Of a DNA stretch of 64,000 bases, positions 51,439 to 62,400 are shown in pieces. Below the pieces are notes generated by a model. It made no database searches and was not told the DNA's origin. It was given only the letters and a program-made list of their open reading frames with translations. This DNA is from Palsa-343 sp036269135 (GTDB taxonomy: Bacteria; Acidobacteriota; Terriglobia; Terriglobales; Acidobacteriaceae). The DNA lies in contig DATASQ010000022.1 in NCBI GenBank assembly GCA_036269135.1, positions 140,117-204,116 of the forward strand. The letters are read 5' to 3'. The position numbers were made by a program, and so were the translations under genes. Positions within the stretch are counted from its first letter, which is position 1; each line of letters starts with the position of its first letter.

Positions 51439-52250
51439 CGGGATTTCTCAGCAAAGCGGCGGCGTTTATCCGGCGGGATTTCCGGATCGAGTCGGGATAC
51501 CAGGCGGCGTTTCTGATGGGGCTGGTGGAGTCGCTGATGCTGCTGGTGATCCTGCACTTTGTGGGGCAGCTGATTCCGGCGAAGGCTTCGAGCGGCCTGG
51601 GCAAGTACGGGCGCGGGTATTTTCCGTTCGCGCTGGTGGGCGTGGCGTTCGCGCGGTATTTCGATCTGATGCTGCGGATGTTTTCCGAGTCGATCCGGAC
51701 GGCGCAGGTGACGGGCTGCCTGGAAGCGATGCTGTCGAGCCAGACGAGCGCGATTACCGTGGTGACGATGTCGTCGTTTTACAGCCTGCTGTCGGGGGCG
51801 GTGCAGCTGGTGCTGATCCTGGCCGGCGGGGCACTGCTGTTTGGCGTGAATCTGCGGGCGATGAATGTTCCGGCGACGCTGCTGGTGCTGCTGTTTTCGA
51901 TTGCGATTTTCGTGGCGTTCGGGGTGCTGTCGGCGTCGGCGATTGTGTGGCTGAAAAAGGGGGATCCGATCACCTGGGTTCTGGGAGGGCTGGGCAGCAT
52001 TCTGGGCGGGGCGTATTTCCCGATCGACGTGATGCCGGGGTGGATGCAGAAGATTTCGTATGTGATCCCGGTGCGCTACTCGCTGGATGCGCTGCGCTCG
52101 ACAATGCTGAGGGGGGCAAGCGTGGTGTCGGTGGCGCGGCCGCTGGAGACGCTGCTGGCGATGGCGGTGATTCTTTTGCCGGCCAGCGCGGCGGTCTTTT
52201 CCGCGACCGTGCGCAAAGGCAGGCGAGAAGGCACGCTGGCGGAGTACTAG
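51435..52250 (+). CDS. ABC-2 type transporter permease
   Basis: A 271-aa integral membrane protein with about six helices, e.g. AAFLMGLVESLMLLVILHFVG at about 27-47 and LVLLFSIAIFVAFGVLSASAIVWL at about 155-178. The family signature near the C-terminal half is GGAYFPIDVMPGWMQKISYVIPVRYSLDALR. It forms the export pathway with the overlapping ATPase gene. Substrate is presumed to be the NRPS/PKS product. A 38-nt gap separates it from the thioesterase gene, the only non-overlapping junction in the operon. Confidence 0.9.
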   Translation: MTGFLSKAAAFIRRDFRIESGYQAAFLMGLVESLMLLVILHFVGQLIPAKASSGLGKYGRGYFPFALVGVAFARYFDLMLRMFSESIRTAQVTGCLEAMLSSQTSAITVVTMSSFYSLLSGAVQLVLILAGGALLFGVNLRAMNVPATLLVLLFSIAIFVAFGVLSASAIVWLKKGDPITWVLGGLGSILGGAYFPIDVMPGWMQKISYVIPVRYSLDALRSTMLRGASVVSVARPLETLLAMAVILLPASAAVFSATVRKGRREGTLAEY

Positions 52251-52288
52251 CAACGCAGAACGCTTAAAACCACGAACCAGGGCAAACG

Positions 52289-53065
52289 ATGACATCGATG
52301 TTTCAGCAAACTCCGTCGCGGCGTGATTCGGTCATTCGACTCTTTTGCGTTCCCCATGCGGGAAGCGGGGCGACTGCGTTTCGGGGCTGGGCGCCGCGCC
52401 TGCTGCCGGAGATTGAGGTGACGGTGGTGGAGCTGCCGGGGCGGGAATCGCGCTTTCGCGAAGCGCCTTACCAGCGGATGGAAGCGCTGGTGGGGGACCT
52501 GGCCGCAGCGGTGATCGAATGCCTGGGCGCAGATCAGCCCTTCGCGTTTTTCGGCAACAGCCTGGGCAGCGTGATCGCGTTTGAGACGCTGCACGAGATT
52601 CGCCGGCGAACGGGCCGCGAGGCCGTACGCCTGTTCGTCTCCGCGGCCGGCGCTCCGCACTGCCCGCCTCCGTTGCCGCCGATGGGGCACTTATCCGATG
52701 GGGAGCTGGTGCGCGCGGTGGGCGAGCGTTACGACGGCATTCCGGCAGCGGTGCTGGCCGATGAAGAGTTTCTGGCCGCCATTCTGCCCACCCTGCGCGC
52801 GGACATCTGCCTTCTGGAAGCGTATCGACGGCGGGAGCCGGAACCCTTGTCGTGTCCGGTGACGGCGTTTGCCGGTTTGCGGGACACAACCGTTCCGCTC
52901 GACCAGGTCGAGGCGTGGAGCGAGCAGACACGCGGAGGCTTTGAGCGATTTTTTCTGGATGAAGGGCACCTGTACCTGCAGAGCGCGCGCGACTTTCTGA
53001 TCGAGCGGGTGCGAGCCAGTCTGCCGGCTGCCGCACCGGTGCCGCGGGAGGAAGTCTGGCAATGA
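52289..53065 (+). CDS. Type II thioesterase (alpha/beta hydrolase)
   Basis: A 258-aa stand-alone editing thioesterase of the GrsT/RifR class. Family signatures are RLFCVPHAGSGATAFRGW at the start and VELPGRESRF. The nucleophile Ser is in FFGNSLGSVIAFE (about residue 90), VTAFAGLRDTTVP carries the acid, and DEGHLYLQ the catalytic His. Such enzymes remove stalled or wrong acyl groups from carrier-protein arms. Its stop overlaps the PKS start (ATGA), so it is produced with the first PKS. Confidence 0.93.
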   Translation: MTSMFQQTPSRRDSVIRLFCVPHAGSGATAFRGWAPRLLPEIEVTVVELPGRESRFREAPYQRMEALVGDLAAAVIECLGADQPFAFFGNSLGSVIAFETLHEIRRRTGREAVRLFVSAAGAPHCPPPLPPMGHLSDGELVRAVGERYDGIPAAVLADEEFLAAILPTLRADICLLEAYRRREPEPLSCPVTAFAGLRDTTVPLDQVEAWSEQTRGGFERFFLDEGHLYLQSARDFLIERVRASLPAAAPVPREEVWQ

Positions 53066-56000
53066 GCCGCGAACCAAATCCGGAGAATCGCCACGAGCCG
53101 ATCGCGATCGTCGGGATGAGCTGCCGGTTTCCCGGGGCCTCCGATCCCGAGGCGCTCTGGGCGCTGGTCCGCCGTGGACAGGAAAGCGTGGTGGAGTATC
53201 CCGGCGGCAGGAGTCCGGAGCTGGATGCGTTCTATGCGCGGGCAGGCCTGCCGGATGGGCCGGTCTCGACCCGGGGCGGCTTTCTCCCCGATGTGGATCG
53301 GTTCGATGCCGCCTTCTTTGAGATTTCCCCGCGAGAGGCGGAGTGGATGGATCCACAGCAGCGCCTGCTGCTGGAAACCGGATGGGAGGCCCTGGAAGAT
53401 GCCGGGATCCCTCTCCGGGGTCTGGAACGGGCGGGCGTTTTTGTTGGCGCGTGGATGAACGAATACGAACGCCATGCGACCGAGCATGCGCCGGTGGTGG
53501 AGTTCTTCAACATGACCGGGGGGCCGCTGTACGGCACGTCCAGCCGGGTGGCCTTCCAGTTCAACATGCGCGGGCCGGACGTGGCTGTGAATGCCGCGTG
53601 CGGATCAGCGCTGGTGGCGGTGCATCTGGCGGTGCGATCGCTGCGGTCGGGCGAGTGCTCGCTGGCGCTGGCGGGCGGCGTGAACGTTCTGGTGCGGCCG
53701 GAGATGACCCAGGCGCTCTCGCGCAGCGGCATGCTCTCGCCGGAGGGGCGCTGCAAGTTCGGAGACGCGAGCGCCGATGGGTTTGTGCGCAGCGATGGCG
53801 TGGGCATGCTGGTGCTGAAGCGGCTGTCGGACGCGGTGCGCGACCGGGATCGGGTGCTGGCGCTGATCCGCGGCACGGCGGTGACGAATAACGGGAGAAG
53901 CAGCGGCCTGCTGGCCACGCCCAGTCCGGAGGGGCAGGAGCGGGCGATGCGCGAGGCGCTGGCGGACGCGCAGGTGGATGCGGCCTCGATCGATTATGTG
54001 GAGGCGCACGGCACAGGCACGCGGGCCGGCGATCCGGTGGAGATGGCGGCGATGATCGAAGTATTCGGACGCGCCGCGCAGAGGCACTCGGCCTGCAGAA
54101 CCTCTTCGGTGAAGTCGAATATCGGCCACACGGAGTCGGCCGCCGGCGCCGCGTCGATCATTCGCACGGTGGAGGCGATGCGGCACCGCCGTTTTCCCGC
54201 CAGTCTGCACGCGAAGGAACTGAATCCGAAGATCGACTGGGCAGCGGGCGTGCACCTGGAGCGCGAAGGCCGCGACTGGGAAACCATCGAAGGCCATCCG
54301 CGGCGCGCGGGTGTGAATGGACTGGGGCTCACCGGAACCAATGCGCACGTGATTCTCGAGGAGGCTCCGCCGTACGCGCCCGCGACGAAGACAGAGCAAG
54401 CGCCGGCGTTTCTCCTGCCCATTACAGCCTCGTCGGCAGCAGCGCTCCGCCGGCGTGCAGGAGATTTCGCGCAGGCGCTGGAGAAGGTGGAGCGGGGCGA
54501 GAGCTCGCTGGCCGATTTCGTCTACACGGCGGCCGAGCGGCGAACGCATTTGACGCACCGCGTGGCGGTGGTGGGATCGGACGCAAATGAGATGCGCAAA
54601 CAGCTGGCGGCCTTCGCTGCGGGCGAAGAGCCCGCGTGGGTCGCAGCGGGTACGGCGCAGTCGCCGCGCAAGGTCGCGTTTGTCTTTCCTGGACAGGGTT
54701 CGCAGTGGGTGGGGATGGGGCGCGAACTGTTGCGCACCTCCGCAGTGTTTCGGCGGGCAATCGAAGAGCTGGAGCCGCTGATCGCGCGGGAGACGGGCTG
54801 GTCATTGCTGCAGCAGATCGAAGATCCATCGCTGGAAGAACGGCTGGCGCGCATCGACGTGGTGCAGCCCACGCTGTTTGCGATGGAAGTGGCGCTGGCG
54901 GCGTGGTGGGAATCCTGCGGCGTGCGTCCGGACGCGGTGGTGGGACACAGCATGGGCGAAGCCGCCGCGGCATGCGTGGCGGGGATTCTGTCTCGCGAGG
55001 ATGCCGTGCGGGTGATCTGCCGGAGGAGCGTCCTGCTGCTGCGCGTAGCGGGCCGGGGCGCGATGGCGGTTGTGGAATTGAGCCGCGAAGAGGCGGAGCA
55101 GGCGATCGCGGGCGAAGAAGGGAAGATCTCCGTTGCGGTGTGCAACAGCCGGCGCTCGACGGTGCTGGCGGGCGATCCCGAGGCTCTGGACAGGATCGTG
55201 GAGGGTCTGGAAAAACGAGACGTCTTTTGCCGCTGGGTGAGAGTCGATGTGGCCTCGCACAGTCCGCAAATGGATGAGCTGCGGGAGGACCTGCTGCGCG
55301 CGTTGGCCGAGGTGCAGGGCCACGCGGGGGCGGTGCCTCTCTACTCGACGGTGCGCGCTTCGATGGGGGATGGAGCGCAGATGGACGGCCGCTACTGGGC
55401 GGACAATCTGCGCAGTCCGGTTCTGTTTGCCGATGCAGTGGAGGAGCTGCTGCGTCAGGGCTTCAACACCTTTGTGGAGATGAGTCCGCATCCGATTCTC
55501 GTTCCGTTCTTAGAGCAGACCGCGGCGCAGGCCGGTGCGGAGGTGGTGGCGGTGGGTTCGCTGCGCCGCGAAGAGCCGGAAACGGCGACGGCGCTGGTGC
55601 AGGTGGCGCGTTTGTTTGCCGCGGGTACGGAGATTGACTGGAAGGGTCTGTGTCCGGCGGGGAACGTTGTTTCGCTGCCCGCTTATCCATGGCAGCGCGA
55701 ACGATTCTGGATGGAAGGCGCGGTGCGGTCGCATCGCGCCGGCGGGCATCCGCTGCTGGGCGATCGTGTGGAGACGGCTGCCGGCGAACGCATCTGGTCG
55801 GGCACGGTTTCGGCGGAGACGCATCCCTGGCTGCGCGATCACCAGGTGGAGGGAACCATTCTGGTTCCGGCGAGTGCCTACGCCGAAATGGCGATCACGG
55901 CCGGAAGGGCTGTTTTCGGCTCCGGCGCGGTTGTCGAGCAGATGATTTTGGGCGAAGCGCTGGCGGTGCCGCCGGGAGCGGGAGCGGAGATCCAGGCGAT

Positions 56001-59000
56001 CGCCACGCCGGAGACGGCCAGCTCGTCCACACTGCGATTTTTTGGGCGCGAGACGGGCACTGACGCATGGCGACCAACCGGAGAGTGCCGGCTGCGCACC
56101 GGGTCGGACGAGGCGCCTTTCTCCGCGGATATTGCTCTTTGGCAGGATGCCGAGCTGGCCGAGCAGACGATCGCCGGAGGCCAGCATGCGCGCCGCATGG
56201 CCGAACGGGGATATGCCTTTGGACCGGCGTTTTGTTGCGTGGAGTGGTTGCGGCTGCAGGAGCGGACGGCACTGGGACAGATTCGTGCCGAGCAACCACG
56301 CGGGCAATACTGGCTGCATCCGGCGACGCTCGACGGGGCGCTGCAGGTGCTGGCGCATCTGCTGATGGAGCAGCAGGGAACCCACCAGCTGCTTCTGCCG
56401 GTTGGCTTCGAGCGGCTGGAGGTCCATGGCGGCGAAGCTCCTTCGACCGAGACGCTGCTGTGGGTTCGAGCGACCGCGGAGAGCGCGTTGCAGGGAACGG
56501 TGACGCTCTTCACTGGGACGGGCCGTGCTCTGCTGACGGTGCACGGGTTGGAACTGCGTCCTCTGGAGCATGAGGCCCGGCTGGAGGAAGCGCTGTACTC
56601 GCTGGAATGGCGGAAGCTGCCGGAGAAGCCGGCTGCTTCGACGGCTCTTGAGAAATGGATTGTGCCGGGTGGCCGAAACAGCGTGGCGGATGCGTTGGCC
56701 CAGGCGCTTCGGCAGAGAGGCGCTGAGGCGATCCGCTGCACGCCGGACGCGATTCTGACCGGAGCGGTCTCGACTGCGGGGACGGGAGCAGTGTGGCTTG
56801 CGCCCCTCGATTTATTGGCGGACACACCGCTTGCCGAAGCGGAGAAAATTCTGGCGCAGGGCGCGGCGCTGACTGCGGCGCTGGCAGAGCAGGGGGTTGC
56901 GCGGATATGGCTGGTGACGCGCGGGACGCAGGCGGCGGCAGAGGAAGCGGTCGAGAACGTGATGGGCGCGGGCGCGTGGGGAATGTTCGCGGCGGTGGCC
57001 CGTGAGTACCCGTCGCTGCCGATGGGGTGCATCGATTTGCCGGGAAGTTCGCGGGAAGAGGAAATGGAGCGGGTGGCGGCCGCGCTGCTGGACGGTCGAG
57101 AGGAGACGCGCGTCGCGATCCGGGGCGAGGGTCTGTATGGTGCTCGGCTAACGCCGTGGGTTCCGGACGGCGGCGAGCGTGTGGGGGCAGCCGATCTGCG
57201 CGCCGACGAAGGTTTCGAAGTTCAGCAGAGCGAGCGGGGATCGCTGGCGAGTTTGGAGCTGCGCACGGTTCCCGCGGATGCGCCGGCTGGAGAGGAAGTG
57301 GAAATTGCGGTGGAGGCCGCAGGGCTGAACTTCCTGGACGTCCTGCGCGCGATGGGGATGAACGAGGCCCTGGCCGGCGCGCACTTCGGCGGGGAATGTG
57401 CAGGCACGGTGGTGCGCGTGGGATCCGAGGTGAAGGCGTATCGGCCCGGAGATTCCGTGCTGGCGATTTCGCCGTCGTTCGAGGATACGGGGATGCTGGC
57501 ATCGCGGGTGCGGGTGCCGGAAATGCTGGTCGCGCGGAAGCCGGAGGGCATGACGTTTGCGGAAGCCGCGGGCCTTCCCTGCGTGTTTTTGACTGCGTGG
57601 TATGGGCTGGTGAAACTGGCGCGGCTGCAGAAGGGCGAGACGGTCCTGATCCATGCGGCGGCCGGCGGCGTAGGGCTGGCGGCAATCCAGATCGCGCAGT
57701 GGCTGGGCGCGGAAGTGTGGGCGACGGCGGGCTCGGAGGAGAAGCGAGCGTATCTGCGAAGCATTGGCATCCGGCACGTGATGGATTCGCGCACGCTGGA
57801 TTTTTCGCGGACGATTCTCGAGGAGACGGGCGGTCGCGGGGTGGATGTGGTGCTGAACTCGCTGGCCGGGGCCGCGATTCCGGCGGGACTCGACGCGCTG
57901 GCGGCTTACGGACGCTTTGTGGAGATTGGCAAGCGCGATATCTGGGAGAACAGCCGGTTGGGAATGCGGCCCTTCCGCAGGAATCTGTCGCTGTTTGCCG
58001 TGGACCTGGCGGATGCGGTGAAGGCGCGGCGCAGGATGGTGGGCGATCTGCTGCGGGAAGTGATGGAGCGTTTCTCTGCCGGTGATTTCTCTCCGGCGCC
58101 GACGACCGTCTTTCCTGTTTCCACGGCGGGCGATGCGTTCCAGCACCTGGTCCGCGCGGGGCATATCGGCAAGGTTGTGCTCGCTATGAACGATCCGAAG
58201 ATTGAGGTTCGGCGCAATGCGGATCGTGTGCGCAGAGACGCTGTTTACCTGATTACCGGCGGCCTGGGCGGTGTCGGGTTGCAGCTGGCGGAGGCGCTGG
58301 TGCGGCACGGGGCGCGGCATCTGGTGCTGACTTCGCGGCATGCGCCGTCGCCGGCAGCGCTGGAGGGGATGGCGCGGCTGGAAAAACACGGAGCGGAGGT
58401 TGAGGTTCGGCTGGCCGATGTGAGCGATGCGAGCGCAGTGACGGCGCTGCTGGCCGGGATCACGGCGGGCCCGCGGCCTCTGCGCGGGATCGTGCATGCG
58501 GCCGGCGTGCTGGACGATGCGGTGGCGGCGAATCTTTCCGTGGAGAAGTTTCACCGGGTGATGGCCGGCAAAGTGGCGGGCGCTCTGGCGATCGACGCGG
58601 TTGTGCAACCTGGCGAGCTGGATTTCCTGGTGTATGCCTCGTCGGCGGCCGGGGTGCTGGGCAATGCCGGGCAGGGGAATTATGCGGCCGCGAATGCGAT
58701 GCTGGATGCGCTGGCGCATCGGCAGCGTGCCCGGAAAATTCCGGCCGTCAGCATCGACTGGGGCACGTGGAGTGACGTGGGGCTGGCGGCGGCAGCGGAG
58801 AATCGCGGGGCGCGTCTGGAGACGCATGGACTGACGCCTCTGCGGCCGGAGTCCGGACAGGCGCTGCTGATGAGAGTCCTTGGCGCAATGCCGGTCCAGG
58901 TGGCGGCGATGCTTCTGGATGCGGATCGCTGGTGTGCGGCAGGGGCGGCCGGATCGAATCTGCTGGAGCGGCTGCTTCGCTCGACGGGTGATGGGCTGCG

Positions 59001-59454
59001 GGCCGCCAGCGATGGGCTGGGAGAATTCGCATCGGTGCAGGGAGAAGAGTTGCGGAGCCGCCTGACCGCGTGGGTTCGACAGCAGGTGGCGGCTGTGCTG
59101 CGGCTGGATGCGGAGCGGGTCCCGGAAGACAAGGCGGTGCGGTCGCTGGGGCTGGACTCTTTAATGGCGCTGGAGCTGCGCAATCGGCTGGAACGGCAGC
59201 TGCACATGAAGCTCTCCGCGACGCTGGTGTGGAATTATCCAACGGTCGGGAAACTGGCGGAGTTTTTGCAGAAGCGGCTGGAGGAGAATCGGCAGGGGGC
59301 CCGTCCGGAGGAGTCTCGGGCACAGCAAAGGGCGGAATCGCGGTCGGAGGATCGTGTTGTGGCGGCAGACGCGGGGCTTTCTGCCTCGGAGTTGCTGGAG
59401 GCGGAATTGCTGGAGGCGGAAACGCTGCTGAACGCACAGGCAGGGGCGCCATGA
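53062..59454 (+). CDS. Fully reducing type I polyketide synthase, KS-AT-DH-ER-KR-ACP
   Basis: A 2130-aa single-module PKS. KS about 12-440: Cys180 in NAACGSA (canonical TACSSS is altered), His in VEAHGTGT and SNIGHTESAAG. AT about 535-850: Ser630 in GHSMGE; RIDVVQ and VASH favour methylmalonyl-CoA. DH about 890-1180: His927 in HQVEGTILVP and Asp in LDGALQ. ER about 1390-1710: HAAAGGVGLAA and GLNFLDVLRAMG. KR about 1725-1910: GGLGGVG, catalytic ASSAAGVLGNAGQGNY, and LDD suggesting B-type. ACP: Ser2033 in GLDSLMALE. There is no N-terminal docking helix, but the C-terminus (ELLEAELLEAETLLNA) could dock to the next PKS. One pass would add a saturated, probably methyl-branched unit. Confidence 0.93.
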   Translation: MSREPNPENRHEPIAIVGMSCRFPGASDPEALWALVRRGQESVVEYPGGRSPELDAFYARAGLPDGPVSTRGGFLPDVDRFDAAFFEISPREAEWMDPQQRLLLETGWEALEDAGIPLRGLERAGVFVGAWMNEYERHATEHAPVVEFFNMTGGPLYGTSSRVAFQFNMRGPDVAVNAACGSALVAVHLAVRSLRSGECSLALAGGVNVLVRPEMTQALSRSGMLSPEGRCKFGDASADGFVRSDGVGMLVLKRLSDAVRDRDRVLALIRGTAVTNNGRSSGLLATPSPEGQERAMREALADAQVDAASIDYVEAHGTGTRAGDPVEMAAMIEVFGRAAQRHSACRTSSVKSNIGHTESAAGAASIIRTVEAMRHRRFPASLHAKELNPKIDWAAGVHLEREGRDWETIEGHPRRAGVNGLGLTGTNAHVILEEAPPYAPATKTEQAPAFLLPITASSAAALRRRAGDFAQALEKVERGESSLADFVYTAAERRTHLTHRVAVVGSDANEMRKQLAAFAAGEEPAWVAAGTAQSPRKVAFVFPGQGSQWVGMGRELLRTSAVFRRAIEELEPLIARETGWSLLQQIEDPSLEERLARIDVVQPTLFAMEVALAAWWESCGVRPDAVVGHSMGEAAAACVAGILSREDAVRVICRRSVLLLRVAGRGAMAVVELSREEAEQAIAGEEGKISVAVCNSRRSTVLAGDPEALDRIVEGLEKRDVFCRWVRVDVASHSPQMDELREDLLRALAEVQGHAGAVPLYSTVRASMGDGAQMDGRYWADNLRSPVLFADAVEELLRQGFNTFVEMSPHPILVPFLEQTAAQAGAEVVAVGSLRREEPETATALVQVARLFAAGTEIDWKGLCPAGNVVSLPAYPWQRERFWMEGAVRSHRAGGHPLLGDRVETAAGERIWSGTVSAETHPWLRDHQVEGTILVPASAYAEMAITAGRAVFGSGAVVEQMILGEALAVPPGAGAEIQAIATPETASSSTLRFFGRETGTDAWRPTGECRLRTGSDEAPFSADIALWQDAELAEQTIAGGQHARRMAERGYAFGPAFCCVEWLRLQERTALGQIRAEQPRGQYWLHPATLDGALQVLAHLLMEQQGTHQLLLPVGFERLEVHGGEAPSTETLLWVRATAESALQGTVTLFTGTGRALLTVHGLELRPLEHEARLEEALYSLEWRKLPEKPAASTALEKWIVPGGRNSVADALAQALRQRGAEAIRCTPDAILTGAVSTAGTGAVWLAPLDLLADTPLAEAEKILAQGAALTAALAEQGVARIWLVTRGTQAAAEEAVENVMGAGAWGMFAAVAREYPSLPMGCIDLPGSSREEEMERVAAALLDGREETRVAIRGEGLYGARLTPWVPDGGERVGAADLRADEGFEVQQSERGSLASLELRTVPADAPAGEEVEIAVEAAGLNFLDVLRAMGMNEALAGAHFGGECAGTVVRVGSEVKAYRPGDSVLAISPSFEDTGMLASRVRVPEMLVARKPEGMTFAEAAGLPCVFLTAWYGLVKLARLQKGETVLIHAAAGGVGLAAIQIAQWLGAEVWATAGSEEKRAYLRSIGIRHVMDSRTLDFSRTILEETGGRGVDVVLNSLAGAAIPAGLDALAAYGRFVEIGKRDIWENSRLGMRPFRRNLSLFAVDLADAVKARRRMVGDLLREVMERFSAGDFSPAPTTVFPVSTAGDAFQHLVRAGHIGKVVLAMNDPKIEVRRNADRVRRDAVYLITGGLGGVGLQLAEALVRHGARHLVLTSRHAPSPAALEGMARLEKHGAEVEVRLADVSDASAVTALLAGITAGPRPLRGIVHAAGVLDDAVAANLSVEKFHRVMAGKVAGALAIDAVVQPGELDFLVYASSAAGVLGNAGQGNYAAANAMLDALAHRQRARKIPAVSIDWGTWSDVGLAAAAENRGARLETHGLTPLRPESGQALLMRVLGAMPVQVAAMLLDADRWCAAGAAGSNLLERLLRSTGDGLRAASDGLGEFASVQGEELRSRLTAWVRQQVAAVLRLDAERVPEDKAVRSLGLDSLMALELRNRLERQLHMKLSATLVWNYPTVGKLAEFLQKRLEENRQGARPEESRAQQRAESRSEDRVVAADAGLSASELLEAELLEAETLLNAQAGAP

Positions 59455-62400
59455 CGGGTCAGCACCATGACGAGCTTCTGGATCATGCGCGCCGCATCAT
59501 TCGCGATTTGCGGGCCAGACTGACGGCCGCCGAAGCGCAGAGCCGACCGGAGCCGATTGCCATTGTCGGGATGGCTTTCCGCTTTCCGGGCGCCGGCTCG
59601 GATCCGGAGCGGCTATGGACGATGTTCGCGGAAGGACGCGATGCGGTGGGCCCGGTGCCGTCGGATCGCTGGAGTGCGGAGGATTGCCTCGCTGCGGATC
59701 CGTCTTCAGGGAAGATTCCTGCGGCGCGGGGTGCATTTCTTGACGAGGTTCGCCGGTTTGACGCCGGGTTCTTCGATATCACGCCGCGCGAAGCGGTGCG
59801 CATGGATCCGCAGCAGCGGCTTTTCCTGGAGACAGCCTGGCACGCGCTGGAAGACGCGGGCTTGCCGAGGGAGCGGATTGCCGGGAGCGAGACGGGCGTC
59901 TTTGTCGGAATCCACAATCACAGCAGCGATTACCGGGCGATGCAGTTTGAGAGCCCGGAGACGCTGGATGCGTGGTCGGCGACGGGTACCGCGCACGACA
60001 TGATCGCGGGACGCCTGGCGTACTGGCTCGATCTGCATGGTCCGGCCGTGGCGGTGAACACGGCGTGTTCGTCTTCGCTGGCGGCGGTTCATGTGGCCTG
60101 TCGCAGCCTCCGTGCGGGCGACTGCACGACGGCCGTAGCGGCAGGAGCGAATCTGTTGTTGTCGCCGAAATCGATGATTGCCGCCACGCAGCTGCAGCTT
60201 CTCTCGCCGGACGGACATTGTCGAACCTTCGACGCCCGCGCCGAGGGCATGGGCCGCGGCGAGGGCGTCGGGGTGGTGGTGCTGAAAAAGCTCTCGGCCG
60301 CGCAGCAAGCGGGGGATCGGGTGCTGGCGGTGATCCGGGGTTCGGCGATGAATCAGGATGGCCGCACGAATGGCCTGACGGCGCCGAATGGCCTGGCCCA
60401 GCAGCGTGTGATCCAGCGCGCTCTTGCCGAGGCCGGAGTGCAGCCGGCCGAGGTTGGCTACGTCGAGACCCACGGCACCGGTACGGCTCTCGGCGATCCG
60501 ATTGAGGTGGAGGCGATCGCGGCGGTTTTCCGGGCCGGCGCGCGGCCGGCTCCGTGCACTCTGGGCGCGGCCAAGGCCAACCTCGGTCATCTGGAGGGAG
60601 CGGCCGGGATCGCGGGCCTGATCAAGGCAGTGATGGTGCTGCGGCACCGCTGGATGCCGCCCGTGGCCAACCTGCGGGAGCTGAATCCTCACCTTGCGAT
60701 GGAGGGCGCGCAGCTGGAGATTCCCCGCATCGGGCGCTCGTGGCCGTCAGAACAACCGCGTATGGCGGGCGTGAGCTCGTTTGGCTGGAGCGGGACCAAT
60801 GTTCACGTTGTGCTTGAAGAAGCTCCGGCAGTTGACGTCAGGTCAGCAGGTTCGGGGCGGTGGCCCGTCGTCATTTCAGCGCAAACACCCGAGGCGTTGC
60901 GGCAACTGGCGGAGGCCTTTGCCGAGCGTCTGGATTCGTCCAGGGACGTCGAGTTGCCGGCGATGAGCTACACCAGCACGGTGCGCAGAACGGCGCATCG
61001 CTGCAGAATCGCGGTCGAAGGAACGCAGCCGCAGGAGATCGCGCGGCAGCTGCGGCAGTGGCTGGCGGACCCAAAAGTCGGGTCGCGAGAAACAAAGAAG
61101 GATGAACGGCTGGCGCGATGGGCAAGCGGTGGGGACGTGGACTGGAGCGCCTGGTTTCCCGAACCGTTACACGTGGTCGATCTGCCGCATTATCCGTTTC
61201 AGGGAAGAGAGTATTGGATCGAAGACAAGCCGGCGGTTCATTCGTCGTCACCGGCTGCGGTCCAGGCTTCCCGGTCACGCATGCCGGATGGCTCGGCGGC
61301 GCCGGGCGACTGGTTCTATCAGGTGGGGCGGGTCGAGAAGGATCTGAACGTCCGCCTGAAGCGCAATGCCAGAGATCGAGCGGCATGGATTTTGCTGGGG
61401 CGGGCAACGGGGCTGAGCCGGCAGATGGCGTCTGTGGTTCGGAGCCGCGGAGAGGAGCTGGGTTTCGCGTCACCGGCAAGCCTGGCGGAGATGCTCTCCC
61501 GCTGCAGGGGAACCGGACCGCGGTATGTGGTCTGCTTTCCGGAGCAGGATGAGCCCTCGGCGGTGACGGCCGAGGCTCTGGGCGTGGTGCAGGCCTTTCT
61601 TGGCTGCGAGGGATCGGCGCGGCTGTGGTTTGTGTCCGAGCGTCCGCCAGGGGCTGTGCTGGACGAAGGGGTTTCGTCGGCACTGAACAGCTTTACGCGG
61701 GTGGCCGGACTGGAGCACCCGAATCGCGTCGGCGGCGTGATTGTTGCGGATGCCGGAAGCGCCGCTCAGGTATGCGATGAGATGGACGGCGATGCGGGCG
61801 AGGACAGTGTTCTGCTGCGCGAGGGTCGCCGCTGGGTACCGCGTCTGCGTCGCGAAAGGCTGCAGGGCAACGGCTCTGTGCCGATCCGCGAGGATCGCAG
61901 CTACCTGATCACCGGAGCGTTCGGTGCGATCGGCATGGATGTGGCCGCGTGGCTGATCGGCGCGGGAGCGCGGCATCTGCTTCTGGCGGGAAGGCGCGAT
62001 CCGTCGGCGATGGGCAAGCCACAGATGCTGGCACAAATGGATGCGTGGAGAGCCAAAGGAATCGAAATACGCAACGGTGTCTGCGACGTGGCCGATGAAG
62101 CCCAGGTGGCCGCCCTGCTGGCCGAGACGGATGCCGGCGGTGCGCCGCTGGCGGGCGTGGTTCACGCTGCGGCCGGTGTTCGCTTCTCGCCCGTCGAGGC
62201 GGCGTCGGCGGAAGAGGTGCGGACTGTTTTTCGCGCCAAAGTGGAAGGTGCGCGCGTTCTCGACCGCTGTACGCGGGCGCGGGCGCTGGACTTCTTTGTG
62301 CTGTTCAGCTCGGCCGCGGCGACGCTGGGGCTTCGCAACGGCGCGATCTACGCCGCTGCCAACAGCGCCCTGCACGATGTTGTGGAAGAACGGCGAGCGC

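Noticed and set aside
59070..59450. In-frame upstream extension of the second PKS
   Set aside because: It overlaps the ACP of the previous PKS out of frame and is Gly/Ala-rich without domain similarity; the ATGA junction at 59451 is the natural start.
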